Assembly (NCBI GenBank): GCA_031417915.1 | Contig: JANOWN010000011.1 | Location: 1-64,000, forward strand | DNA: 64,000 nt | From: Methylotenera_A sp031417915 | Lineage (GTDB): Bacteria; Pseudomonadota; Gammaproteobacteria; Burkholderiales; Methylophilaceae | Direction: 5' to 3' | In this document: positions 17,211 to 25,311 of the stretch, one piece after another | How positions within the stretch are numbered: the stretch's first letter is position 1 | How the letters are laid out: each line of letters begins with the position of its first letter | Notes under the pieces: generated by a model | Seen by the model: the letters and a program-made list of their open reading frames with translations, nothing else | What the model was told of the DNA's origin: nothing | Database searches by the model: none | Program-made: the position numbers and the translations under genes

Positions 17211-18170
17211 GTGCTTATAAAATCTAAACATTGGTTTGTAGGATTGTGTTGTTTGCTTGCAAGCCAGGCTTCGCACGCCTATACACAAACCGAACTTGAA
17301 ACCTTTGACAACGAGCCGCCAATTGTGAAAGATTTACTCGAGCGCGCCAGTATTTTGCTGGTAGATGAAAATGCTGAATCGGCATGGAAGGCGGCGAATT
17401 TATATTGCGAAGCTTCGCGCTACGGCAGTGCCGAAGGCGTTTACAGGCTAGGCATGTTATATGCGTTTGGGCGCGGCGTGCCAGCCAATCGCGATTACGC
17501 AGCCAATTTGTTTGGCATTGCTTCTGTGCATGGGCATTACGAAGCGCAAAAAATGTTGGAAACGATAGAGATTACCACCGATTCTACGCCGCTTTGCGTG
17601 CTGGAAGCGGTGGCGCCAGAACGCGCACCAGCGACGAGTTATGGCGATTCGCAAGGCTCGCCGGCGATTGATGCTTACATTGCTAATCTGCCCAAAAACA
17701 AGCGCTGGCTGGTAGATTTGGTGGAGAAAATTGCCGAGTGGCACAAAATCGATCCGAAATTAGTGTTATCGATTATTACGGCTGAATCAAACTTTAAGGT
17801 AGCAGCAAAGTCCAACGCTGATGCGCATGGATTGATGCAATTGATCCCTGCAACTGCGGAGCGTTTTAATGTAAAAAATGCTTACAACGCATCGCAAAAC
17901 ATTAAGGGTGGCGTGAAATATTTGCGTTGGCTGCTCTCGTATTTTAGGGGCGATGTACCGCTGGCAGTGGCGGCCTACAACGCGGGTGAAGGCGCAGTGG
18001 ATAAATATTATGGTGTGCCGCCGTACAAAGAAACCAAGGCCTATGTAAAAAAAGTGATGGCTTTGTATCAAACTAATAGGCATGAGTTTGACGCCAGTTT
18101 GACGCAGGCATCGCCAGCGCTGAATGGCAAGCCAGTAAAAGTAGGCGCAAAGAAAGTGAGACGAAAATGA
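17211..18170 (+). CDS. lytic transglycosylase with Sel1-like N-terminal part
   Basis: The 319-residue exported protein starts with a signal peptide (SQASHA-YT). Residues 55-115 contain Sel1/TPR-like helices (AEGVYRLGMLYAFGRGVPANRDYA); residues 165-290 form an SLT domain with catalytic E192 (ITAESNF), GLMQLIPATA (207-216) and AYNAGEGAV (255-263). It should cleave the MurNAc-GlcNAc bond of peptidoglycan in the periplasm, leaving anhydro-muropeptides. It starts with GTG shortly after clpB, preceded by AAGG, and overlaps the next lipoprotein gene by 4 bases (ATGA), suggesting a working pair. Confidence 0.9.
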   Translation: MLIKSKHWFVGLCCLLASQASHAYTQTELETFDNEPPIVKDLLERASILLVDENAESAWKAANLYCEASRYGSAEGVYRLGMLYAFGRGVPANRDYAANLFGIASVHGHYEAQKMLETIEITTDSTPLCVLEAVAPERAPATSYGDSQGSPAIDAYIANLPKNKRWLVDLVEKIAEWHKIDPKLVLSIITAESNFKVAAKSNADAHGLMQLIPATAERFNVKNAYNASQNIKGGVKYLRWLLSYFRGDVPLAVAAYNAGEGAVDKYYGVPPYKETKAYVKKVMALYQTNRHEFDASLTQASPALNGKPVKVGAKKVRRK

Positions 18171-18694
18171 AGATGATGATTGCTTTAATGGTGAGTATTC
18201 TAGTGCTCACAGGCTGCGCCAGCAATGGCTCGCAGCAAAAAGTGGAACGCATAACACCAGAACAATTGGCCAAAATTCTGCCACCACCAGTGGCCGCCGT
18301 GGCTTTGGATGAAATTGTTGCAGATAGTAAAGCAGGTAAAACGCCAGATGAAATTATTGCAAAAATTAAAACCAGTAATTCACGATATGAGCTGACAACC
18401 ACGCAGACATTGGATTTGAGCAAACAGGGAGTGGATACTACAGTGCTAGATTATATGCGCCAAAGTAACGAGCTGGCCAAGCAAAACGCCATTGCCGATG
18501 AAATGAATAAGCGCCAGCAAGAAAAACGCACCGCGCAAAAACAGTTGCAGCGCGAACGCGCTTTGGCGCAAAGTTATTACTACGATTATTTTGATGGCCC
18601 ATTTTACAACCCGTATTATCATTACGGCTACGGACCATATTACGGTAGCCGCTTATTTTGGGGTCCGAGCTTTTATTATCGCCATCGTAGATAG
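18167..18694 (+). CDS. small lipoprotein of unknown function
   Basis: The 175-residue protein has a lipoprotein signal with lipobox LTGC (lipid-modified C17). A middle section (about 45-90) has a helix-turn pattern with DEIVADSKAGKTPDEIIAKI; a Gln/Arg/Lys-rich coiled region follows (100-130), and the tail is rich in Tyr, Gly and Pro (FYNPYYHYGYGPYYGS). It overlaps the transglycosylase gene by ATGA, so it is probably its partner at the cell envelope. No family recognised. Confidence 0.7.
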   Translation: MKMMIALMVSILVLTGCASNGSQQKVERITPEQLAKILPPPVAAVALDEIVADSKAGKTPDEIIAKIKTSNSRYELTTTQTLDLSKQGVDTTVLDYMRQSNELAKQNAIADEMNKRQQEKRTAQKQLQRERALAQSYYYDYFDGPFYNPYYHYGYGPYYGSRLFWGPSFYYRHRR

Positions 18695-18704
18695 AAATTA
18701 GGTC

Positions 18705-18740
18705 GCCCTGTAACCCGCATGGATATTGCCTCTCAGAGCA
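18705..18740 (-). repeat. 34-bp palindromic repeat, copy between the lipoprotein and SRPBCC genes
   Basis: Arms GCCCTGTAACCC and CTCAGAGCA flank the loop GCATGGATATTG. It is placed between two converging genes. Orientation follows the loop, which here reads GCATGGATATT on the plus strand. Confidence 0.75.
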
Positions 18741-18757
18741 TATGTTTGCTGATTATT

Positions 18758-19255
18758 TTAACTCTTTTTAATGATCGCAACTAGTTGATCTAAACAAGTT
18801 CCCCAGCCTTCTTCAAAGCCCATTTTTTCATGCGCAATACGCGCTTCAGTATTCACATGTTGCACCAGCGCAGTATATTTTGTGCCTTTTGCATGTGGTT
18901 CCAATATGATCGATGCAGTCATTAAAAATTCTGCACATTCATGTCCAGGACTAGCTTTAGGCGGCGCAACTGGACGAAAGCCTGGCTCAAGCGCATTTGT
19001 CCAAGTCAGTTTTTCGTTTTTAATCACTTCCAAATAACAGCCCGTATTCGGAAATTTTTGCCCTTCCGGCGATTGCATCACCGTGTAAAACCTTCCGCCT
19101 ACGTGCAAGTCAATTTCGCACTCTACCGTTTTCCAAGGTAGCGGGCAAAACCAAGGCATCAGTAATTCTGGCGCCGTCCAGGCTTGCCAAATCAGCTCGC
19201 GTGGCACATCGACAATGCGTTCAAATGTCAGGTCTAGTTCAGGATTTGTTTGCAT
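18758..19255 (-). CDS. SRPBCC (AHSA1-type) domain protein
   Basis: The 165-residue protein matches the activator-of-Hsp90-homologue/START-like fold: early FERIVDVPRELIWQAWTAPELLMPWFCP, central HVGGRFYTVM, and a C-terminal GFEEGWGTCLDQL helix. Such proteins bind small hydrophobic ligands; the ligand is unknown. The start at 19253-19255 follows a GGTGGGT ribosome site on the minus strand; a longer frame (to 19345) would add 30 residues that do not fit the family. Divergent from yjbQ. Confidence 0.85.
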   Translation of the reverse strand: MQTNPELDLTFERIVDVPRELIWQAWTAPELLMPWFCPLPWKTVECEIDLHVGGRFYTVMQSPEGQKFPNTGCYLEVIKNEKLTWTNALEPGFRPVAPPKASPGHECAEFLMTASIILEPHAKGTKYTALVQHVNTEARIAHEKMGFEEGWGTCLDQLVAIIKKS

Positions 19256-19360
19256 AATACCCACCATTAATTTGTACAATAAAATTGAATTATGCGCCAA
19301 AAAATGCAATTTGAGCAGATCCATAAAAATGCGATAATGGCTCAAAGTTTAAGGAAAAAT

Positions 19361-19780
19361 ATGCAACAATTTACCCAACAAATTAGCGTTAAGGCGCAAG
19401 GTCGCCGCATTTACGACATCACGCCGCAAGTGCTGGCTTGGGCGAACGGGCTTGATTTGCAGACTGGTTTGCTCACGCTGTATATTCAGCATACATCCGC
19501 CAGTTTGATGATAAACGAGAATTATGATGCTGACGTTTTGGTGGATATGGAAGCGTTTTTTAATCGCTTGGTGCCAGATGGCGACAGCTTGTTTATTCAC
19601 ACCACAGAAGGGCCAGATGATATGCCAGCGCACGTGCGCACGGCGCTGACGCAGACGAGTTTGTCTATACCAATTGTTGATGGCAAAGTTGCACTCGGCC
19701 AATGGCAGGGCATATTTTTGTTCGAACATCGCCACGAACCCATGACGCGGCACGTGTTGTTGCTCGTTATCGGTGAGTAA
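19361..19780 (+). CDS. yjbQ: YjbQ family protein (UPF0047)
   Basis: The 139-residue protein has the family motifs HTSASLMINENYDADV and HTTEGPDDMPAHVR, and ends with QGIFLFEHRH. YjbQ proteins have been linked to thiamine-phosphate synthase-like activity, but the physiological role is not settled. ATG at 19361 follows AAGGAAA; the in-frame upstream ATGs at 19292 and 19337 are not preceded by a ribosome site and would add extra residues. Next gene starts 16 bases after the stop. Confidence 0.9.
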   Translation: MQQFTQQISVKAQGRRIYDITPQVLAWANGLDLQTGLLTLYIQHTSASLMINENYDADVLVDMEAFFNRLVPDGDSLFIHTTEGPDDMPAHVRTALTQTSLSIPIVDGKVALGQWQGIFLFEHRHEPMTRHVLLLVIGE

Positions 19781-19796
19781 ATAAGGCGCGAGCAAT

Positions 19797-20162
19797 ATGC
19801 AAGAAGGCCGCCCATTAACGCTGCAAGAACGCGATATTTTCAAGCCGTATTTTGCCAATATTGTCATAGAGCAAGCGCGTATTATCGATGGGCGCGTTCC
19901 TTTTTGGCTACGCCGCGACATGTGCGCCGTGGTTCTAGGCAAAAAGATATATTTTCGCGCTGGCGCATATCAGCCAAACACCAAGCGCGGCGCGGAGTTG
20001 CTTGGCCACGAACTTACACATGTGTCACAGTTTTTACATGGCATGTCACTATTTCACTATATTTGGTCATGTCGAAAAGGTTATCACAACAGCCCTTATG
20101 AAATAGAAGCCTATGCAAAAGGCCACTTAATTGCCACAAATTTTAGCGCAAGCAGGCTTTAG
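19797..20162 (+). CDS. small DUF4157-like protein with HELTH motif
   Basis: The 121-residue protein carries LLGHELTHVSQF (H71-E72-L-T-H75), the metal-binding metallopeptidase-type signature of DUF4157, preceded by IYFRAGAYQPNTKRG. DUF4157 modules are usually found at the N-terminus of large toxin-like or phage-derived proteins, but here the module stands alone with no export signal. It follows yjbQ closely, so it is probably co-transcribed. Catalysis is plausible but a third zinc ligand (perhaps E102 in SPYEIEAYAKG) is only inferred. Confidence 0.75.
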   Translation: MQEGRPLTLQERDIFKPYFANIVIEQARIIDGRVPFWLRRDMCAVVLGKKIYFRAGAYQPNTKRGAELLGHELTHVSQFLHGMSLFHYIWSCRKGYHNSPYEIEAYAKGHLIATNFSASRL

Positions 20163-20272
20163 CGTATTATCGTTGACCTAACGCTATGAATTTGTTAAAG
20201 TTTTACTCATAAGATTTCTAATGATGGATTGCCATTATTTCTTACCAAATTCATATTCTAGGAGAATAAAAA

Positions 20273-20581
20273 ATGAAGTTGAACACACTATTAGTAGTCC
20301 CTGCACTTTTAGGCGCATTGTTGTTAAGTGCTTGTGGTGAAAAAGCGGCAGACGCAACCGATGCTGCGACAGGTGCGGCCACTGAGGCTGTTGGTGCAGC
20401 AACTGAAGCGGCAGAAGCAACTACTGAGGCAGCAGGCGATGCAGCAGCAGCGGTCGCTGAAGCGGCTCCTGCGGCGACTGGCGGTGGTTATGAGCCAACT
20501 GCGGAAGAGCGTATTCCAGGCGAAACACGCCCAGTGGATGCAGCGCCGACCGCCGAAGCACCAGCAGCGCCAGCAAATTAA
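20273..20581 (+). CDS. small Ala-rich lipoprotein
   Basis: The 102-residue protein has a lipoprotein signal with lipobox LLSAC (C21). The mature part is almost entirely Ala, Glu, Thr and Gly with repeated ATEA/EAAGDA units, followed by GGGYEPTAEERIPGETRPVD. An AGGAGAA ribosome site precedes the ATG and a strong terminator follows. Low complexity prevents a family call. Confidence 0.75.
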   Translation: MKLNTLLVVPALLGALLLSACGEKAADATDAATGAATEAVGAATEAAEATTEAAGDAAAAVAEAAPAATGGGYEPTAEERIPGETRPVDAAPTAEAPAAPAN

Positions 20582-20589
20582 TTTTTTCA

Positions 20590-20630
20590 AGCAATAAAAA
20601 AGCGCACTCTATGTGCGCTTTTTTATTGCT
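20590..20630. terminator. bidirectional terminator, Ala-rich lipoprotein / envC
   Basis: An 18-bp perfect inverted repeat (AGCAATAAAAAAGCGCAC and its complement) around a 5-base loop, with A and T runs inside the arms, works as an intrinsic terminator for both converging genes. Confidence 0.93.
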
Positions 20631-20645
20631 CAAATTAGCTAAAGT

Positions 20646-21872
20646 TTAGCGAATCGAACTCCAGCTCATGGGGTCGAATGGTTGGCTGTTACGGCGCAAT
20701 TCGTAATACAAGCCGTTGCTTTCATTGCCGCCACTATTTCCCACTGCGGCAATGGCGTCCCCCGCTTTTACTTCTTCGCCTACTTGCTTCAACATGGCTT
20801 GGTTGTTGCCATACAGACTCATGTAGCCGCTGCCATGGTCAACAATAATCAGATTGCCAAAGCCCCGCATCCAATCTGCAAATACCACGCGACCATCGGC
20901 GACAGATTTTACATCTGCTCCTTCGCCAGCCTTAATAAATAAACCTTTCCAACTAATGCCGGTATCTTCGCGCGCCGAGCCAAAGCGGTTGGTCACATCG
21001 CCACGCACGGGTAAACGCAGTTTGCCTTTTAGTGCAGCAAAACTGCTGCCAGAATAAGCATTGGTGGGCGTAGCTTCGTTGCTGGCAATATTTTCGTCGT
21101 CGTCATCTGGTTTCGAAGACTTTTTCTTGGTAGGCTTTTTAGCTTTTTTGGGAATAATCTTGGCCAAACGTTCCACCAAATTAGACAGGTTTTTCTCATC
21201 GCGTGAAAGTTTTTTAATTTCGCCGCGTTGCGCCGAAATTTGTTTAGAAAGTGATTTCACTACTTTTGATTTTTCTTTTTTCTGCTGCTCCAGCTCTTGT
21301 TTTTCAGCTTCCTGCTTGGCTTTCAGCTCGGCCACTTCTTGCAAAGCGGCCGCGGTTTGGTTGTTCAATTCTTTCACTTTCACCAAATTTTCTTGCATGC
21401 CGTCAATTACTTTGGCGTGTTCTTTGGCGATGTACGAAAAATACTTCACATCGCGCGTAATTTCACTCGGGTTCTTGTTTTGCAAAATCAGTTGGGCGTA
21501 ACTTTGGCCGCCGTGCATGTATTGTTGCCGCAGCAAACTGCTGAGTCGTTTTTGCTGCTCGCCTAAGTTTTCATTTAAGTTAAGCGATTGTTTTTTCAAG
21601 GAATTAAGCGTGTTTTTGCTTTTGTTTTGTTTTTCGTTAATGTCGCGCAATTTTTTGTTGGCGGCGCTTATCGCAGTTTCTGAGTCTTTCAGCTCGTCCG
21701 TGGCATCTTTATGCGCTTCTTGATTGTTATCCAACTCTTTTTTGAGCGCTTGGATTTTTTCTTGAATATCACTCAAGTCTTCTTTAGCGGCGTCAATTTT
21801 TTTGGCGGCAAAACCATTTAAACTAAAGCAAACCAAGCCAAACAACAGCCATTTAATCGTGTATTTAAGCAT
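20646..21872 (-). CDS. envC: murein hydrolase activator EnvC-like protein
   Basis: The 408-residue exported protein has a signal peptide (LNGFAA), a long coiled coil (about 25-250, KKELDNNQEAHKDATDELKD and similar), a Lys/Ser/Asp-rich linker and a C-terminal LytM/M23 domain (290-408). The usual zinc histidines are replaced (LYGNNQA, LYYELRR), as in EnvC, which does not cut peptidoglycan itself but activates amidases at the division septum under FtsEX control. It overlaps the end of gpmI by 8 bases on the same strand; gpmI-envC is a conserved pairing. Confidence 0.9.
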   Translation of the reverse strand: MLKYTIKWLLFGLVCFSLNGFAAKKIDAAKEDLSDIQEKIQALKKELDNNQEAHKDATDELKDSETAISAANKKLRDINEKQNKSKNTLNSLKKQSLNLNENLGEQQKRLSSLLRQQYMHGGQSYAQLILQNKNPSEITRDVKYFSYIAKEHAKVIDGMQENLVKVKELNNQTAAALQEVAELKAKQEAEKQELEQQKKEKSKVVKSLSKQISAQRGEIKKLSRDEKNLSNLVERLAKIIPKKAKKPTKKKSSKPDDDDENIASNEATPTNAYSGSSFAALKGKLRLPVRGDVTNRFGSAREDTGISWKGLFIKAGEGADVKSVADGRVVFADWMRGFGNLIIVDHGSGYMSLYGNNQAMLKQVGEEVKAGDAIAAVGNSGGNESNGLYYELRRNSQPFDPMSWSSIR

Positions 21873-23421
21873 TAAAATTAACTAAACTTTTGCCTGTCAT
21901 TTCCGCAGGTTGAGGCACGCCCATCATGGCCAGCAGCGTTGGCGCAATGTCAGAAAGGGCGCCAGTGCTAGCAACCGACGCTTTGCGGCCGACGTAAATA
22001 AATGGCACCAAGTTGGTCGTATGCTGCGTGTGCATTTGATTATTATTATGGTCATGCATTTGCTCGGCGTTGCCGTGGTCGGCGGTAATAATCACCTCTG
22101 CGCCAGTCGATTTTGCAGCTTCAACGACGCGACCAACACAAATATCCAGCATTTCGATTGCTCTGCAAGCCGCATGGATATTGCCTGTGTGGCCTACCAT
22201 ATCGCCGTTTGCGTAGTTGCAAACAATCGCATTGTATTTTTTGCTCTTAATCGCTTCCACCAACTTATCGGTCACTTCTGGCGCGCTCATTTCTGGCTGC
22301 AAGTCGTAGGTGGCCACTTTGGGTGAAGGCACCATAATGCGGTCTTCGCCCGTAAATATGGCCTCAATGCCGCCGTTAAAAAAGAAAGTGACGTGTGGAT
22401 ATTTTTCGGTTTCGGCGATGCGTAGTTGCGTTAAGCCTAAGTTTTGTATGTATTCGCCAAAGGTATTCGGTACGCTGGTAGCGGTAAAAATTGGCGTGGT
22501 CTTGCGCTGATTTTGGTCGTGCTGCGTCAGCGTGAAAAAATTGGATAATTGAACAACTCTATTTCTTTCAAAACCATCAAATTTTTCGTTCAAAATCGCA
22601 TCGGTGAGTTGGCGCGCGCGGTCGCTTCTAAAATTCATATACACAACGGCATCGCCATCCTCTAAGCGCGGCGCGGCTTCCAGCGGTGCATTAATTACCG
22701 TGCATTTCACAAATTCGTCAGATTCTTTGCGCGCGTAAGCGTTGTGCAAAGCATCAGAAGCAGTTGCTTCGGTAAATTCGCCAACGCCATTCACAATCAT
22801 ATTATAAGCGGGCGCCACGCGCTCCCAGCGTTTGTCTCTATCCATACTGTAAAAGCGCCCCGAAATACTGGCAATTTTGCCCACGTCAAGTGCTTTAATT
22901 TTGTCTTCCACTGCCACTAAATAAGGCGCAGCGCTAATCGGCGGCGTATCGCGACCATCTAAAAATGCATGAATAAAAACGCGCTGCAAGCCTTGCTGGA
23001 CGGCCATTTCTAGCATGGTGAGAATATGGTCGATGTGGCTATGCACGCCGCCATCAGACAATAGCCCAAAAATATGTAACGCTTTGTTGTTGGCTTTTAG
23101 GTTTTGCAAAGCTTGCACTAAGGCTTTACTTTTAAAAAACTCGCCACTGGCAATGCTATTATTAATCCGCTCAAAATCTTGAAATACAATGCGCCCCGCA
23201 CCCATGTTTAAATGACCGACTTCGGAGTTGCCCATTTGCCCGTCAGGCAAGCCTACAAAATGCTCGGAGGCGTTAATTAGCGTGTGTGGAAATTGCGCTT
23301 TTAGCGCATCTAAATTCGGCGTACTCGCTTGCGCAATGGCATTATCCTTTGTATCAGGATTATAACCAACACCATCTAAAATCAACAAAATGACTGGTGT
23401 AATTTGGGGAGTCGTTTGCAT
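21865..23421 (-). CDS. gpmI: 2,3-bisphosphoglycerate-independent phosphoglycerate mutase
   Basis: This enzyme interconverts 3- and 2-phosphoglycerate in glycolysis/gluconeogenesis using two manganese ions. The 518-residue protein has the metal-binding LLILDGVG start (D16), catalytic S66 in GQMGNSEVGHLNMG, and the alkaline-phosphatase-like C-terminal ITADHGNAEQM. A palindromic repeat copy (22160-22193) is read within GHTGNIHAACRAIEML; compared from memory with E. coli GpmI, the length is unchanged there. Downstream overlap with envC. Confidence 0.97.
   Translation of the reverse strand: MQTTPQITPVILLILDGVGYNPDTKDNAIAQASTPNLDALKAQFPHTLINASEHFVGLPDGQMGNSEVGHLNMGAGRIVFQDFERINNSIASGEFFKSKALVQALQNLKANNKALHIFGLLSDGGVHSHIDHILTMLEMAVQQGLQRVFIHAFLDGRDTPPISAAPYLVAVEDKIKALDVGKIASISGRFYSMDRDKRWERVAPAYNMIVNGVGEFTEATASDALHNAYARKESDEFVKCTVINAPLEAAPRLEDGDAVVYMNFRSDRARQLTDAILNEKFDGFERNRVVQLSNFFTLTQHDQNQRKTTPIFTATSVPNTFGEYIQNLGLTQLRIAETEKYPHVTFFFNGGIEAIFTGEDRIMVPSPKVATYDLQPEMSAPEVTDKLVEAIKSKKYNAIVCNYANGDMVGHTGNIHAACRAIEMLDICVGRVVEAAKSTGAEVIITADHGNAEQMHDHNNNQMHTQHTTNLVPFIYVGRKASVASTGALSDIAPTLLAMMGVPQPAEMTGKSLVNFNA
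22160..22193 (-). repeat. 34-bp palindromic repeat, copy in gpmI
   Basis: Left arm GCTCTGCAAGCC and loop GCATGGATATTG are intact; the right arm (CCTGTGTGGC) has decayed. The gene reads it on the minus strand as GNIHAACRA. Confidence 0.6.
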
Positions 23422-23553
23422 CGTAAAATCTTTAAAAATTAGAATGAGAACTCTATTATAATAGGCGCTAGCGAAAAACGCATATAATCAACGCGAATTG
23501 GCTTGAATTTAATATAAGTAGCGCCATCTAATTAAAAATTACTTAGGAATTAA
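23422..23553. promoter_or_regulatory. divergent promoter region gpmI / rhodanese
   Basis: This AT-rich gap between two divergent genes holds two TATAAT hexamers on the plus strand (23457-23462 and 23483-23488). No well-spaced -35 was found for either, so individual promoters are not assigned. Confidence 0.35.
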
Positions 23554-23970
23554 ATGTTTGAATTTGTAAAACACAATGCATTGTTAATTGGCTTGGCGAT
23601 AGGCTCTGGCCTAGCCTTACTGTGGCCATTGTTAAATCGCGGCGCTAGCGGTGTGCCCAATGTTTCGGCAATCGAGGCAGTGTTGCTGATGAGCCGAAAT
23701 AAGGCGCTGGTGTTAGATGTGCGCGACCCTGCTGAGTTTGCAGCTGGACATATTCAGGGTGCAAGAAATATCCCAGTGGCAGAGCTGGCAAGCCGATTAA
23801 AAGAAATTGAAAAATTTAAAGACAAACCTGTCTTGGTGCATTGCCAGCGCGGCATGCGTGCCAAAACCGCTTGCGGCATTTTGCGTGCGCAGCAATTTAG
23901 CCAGTTAAATAATCTGCAAGGCGGCTTGGATACGTGGATTGAAGCAAAAATGCCTTTGAATAAGGCATAA
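23554..23970 (+). CDS. membrane-anchored rhodanese-like protein
   Basis: The 138-residue protein has an N-terminal membrane segment (ALLIGLAIGSGLALLWPLL, 9-27) and a single rhodanese domain with the active-site loop HCQRGMRA (C97). Rhodaneses transfer sulfane sulfur; this one, like YibN of enterics, faces the cytoplasm or periplasm from the inner membrane. The rhodanese-grxC-secB-gpsA order is widely conserved. Confidence 0.9.
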   Translation: MFEFVKHNALLIGLAIGSGLALLWPLLNRGASGVPNVSAIEAVLLMSRNKALVLDVRDPAEFAAGHIQGARNIPVAELASRLKEIEKFKDKPVLVHCQRGMRAKTACGILRAQQFSQLNNLQGGLDTWIEAKMPLNKA

Positions 23971-23974
23971 AATT

Positions 23975-24232
23975 ATGCCAAAAGTATTCATGTATTCGAC
24001 AGCCACTTGTCCCTTTTGCGTCAATGCTGAGCGCTTGTTATTGAGCAAAGGTGTGGCAGAAATCAACAAAATTCGTGTGGATTTACAACCTGAACAGCGC
24101 ATCGAGATGATGCAAAAGACTGGCCGCCGCACCGTGCCACAAATTTATATTGGTGATCAACATATTGGTGGGTTTGAAGAATTGCGCGCGCTAGATTTGG
24201 CGGGCGGACTGGAACCTTTGTTGGCTAAATAA
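23975..24232 (+). CDS. grxC: glutaredoxin 3
   Basis: The 85-residue thiol-disulfide oxidoreductase has the dithiol site CPFC (C12, C15), the cis-proline region RRTVPQIYIG, and GGFEELRALD. It reduces disulfides using glutathione. It starts 4 bases after the rhodanese stop and is followed by secB. Confidence 0.95.
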   Translation: MPKVFMYSTATCPFCVNAERLLLSKGVAEINKIRVDLQPEQRIEMMQKTGRRTVPQIYIGDQHIGGFEELRALDLAGGLEPLLAK

Positions 24233-24317
24233 TCGTTAGAATAAAAACCAATTAAACGCTAAAATATTGCATGAAATTAAATTTTTAATCACCACCAATA
24301 AACATAGGAAAAATCAC

Positions 24318-24815
24318 ATGGCAAAAGATAAAAAAGCAGCAGCGCCAGAAGCGGCGCCAGCGGCAGAGAACGTGCAACCAGGTTTTGGCATCGAGAAATT
24401 ATATGTAAAAGATGCCTCGATCGAAGTGCCCAATGCACCACAAATTTTTACTGAGCGCACTGCGCCGCAAGTGAATGTGGAGATTGGCAATGCTGGCCAA
24501 AGGTTAGAGCAGGGCATATTTGAAGTATCAATTAAAGTGACAGTAACGGCTAAAATCGGCGAAAAAACCGCATTTTTGGTCGAAGTGACGCAAGCAGGTA
24601 TTTTTGCGATACGCAATGTGCCAGATGAGAATTTAGAGATTATCATTGGCGTTACTTGCCCTAATATTTTATTCCCATATGCGCGCGAGGCGGTTTCAGA
24701 TATGGTTACCCGCGCTGGTTTTGCGCCAGTGCTGCTAAGCCCAATTAATTTTGAAGCTTTGTACATGCAACAAAAACAGCAGCAAGCTGAAAATGCGGGC
24801 GCCAAACCAAATTAA
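24318..24815 (+). CDS. secB: protein-export chaperone SecB
   Basis: SecB binds unfolded preproteins and delivers them to SecA. The 165-residue protein has a short Ala/Lys-rich N-terminal extension, then the SecB core (FGIEKLYVKDASIEVPNAP, FLVEVTQAGIFAI, CPNILFPYARE, GFAPVLLSPINFEALY). The start ATG at 24318 follows AGGAAAA; an upstream in-frame ATG at 24267 is not supported by a ribosome site. Its tail overlaps no gene, but the next gene starts 19 bases on. Confidence 0.97.
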   Translation: MAKDKKAAAPEAAPAAENVQPGFGIEKLYVKDASIEVPNAPQIFTERTAPQVNVEIGNAGQRLEQGIFEVSIKVTVTAKIGEKTAFLVEVTQAGIFAIRNVPDENLEIIIGVTCPNILFPYAREAVSDMVTRAGFAPVLLSPINFEALYMQQKQQQAENAGAKPN

Positions 24816-24834
24816 TATTCCTAAGCGTTTATTA

Positions 24835-25299
24835 ATGCCAGACTTAGGTATGCCAGGCTTTGCTAAGGTTTTAATCTTAGCTTTAAGCTTGGTTTTTTCT
24901 TGTTCGGCGCTTGCCTTAGATTTTCGCTCGGTTGTGCTGGCTAAGGCGATTTTATATGATGCGCCATCTAAAGAAGCTAACAAGTTATACATTTTAAGCG
25001 CTGGCTATCCTGTTGAAATCATTGTAAATTTGGGTGATTGGTTGAAAGTGCGCGATCAGCAGGGCGGTTTAAGTTGGATAGAAAATAAAAATTTAAGCAG
25101 CAAACGTACAGTGCTGGTAATAGAAAATACTGAGATTAAATCGGCTGAAAATGCCAGTGCGCCTTTGCTCGCGACGGTAGATAAAGATGTGACACTTGAG
25201 ATGCTGTCTCCCATCATCAAAAACGGCTGGGTGAAAGTTAAACATCGCGATGGCATTATTGGTTTTGTGCAGGCTAGTGCGTTGTGGGGTGCCAGTTGA
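24835..25299 (+). CDS. exported SH3-domain protein
   Basis: The 154-residue protein has a signal peptide (VLILALSLVFSCSALA) and two bacterial SH3-like repeats: residues about 28-85 (ILYDAPSKEANKLYILSAGYPVEIIVNLGDWLKVRD) and 95-152 (DVTLEMLSPIIKNGWVKVKHRDGIIGFV). Such domains usually bind peptidoglycan or peptides. Conserved between secB and gpsA in related bacteria. The start is uncertain: ATG at 24835 or 24850; neither has a strong ribosome site. Confidence 0.8.
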   Translation: MPDLGMPGFAKVLILALSLVFSCSALALDFRSVVLAKAILYDAPSKEANKLYILSAGYPVEIIVNLGDWLKVRDQQGGLSWIENKNLSSKRTVLVIENTEIKSAENASAPLLATVDKDVTLEMLSPIIKNGWVKVKHRDGIIGFVQASALWGAS

Positions 25300-25311
25300 A
25301 TAGAGGCCTAA

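Noticed and set aside
20324..20633. Three overlapping frames opposite or inside the Ala-rich lipoprotein gene
   Set aside because: They arise from low-complexity GC-rich codons; only the frame with a lipobox and ribosome site is credible.
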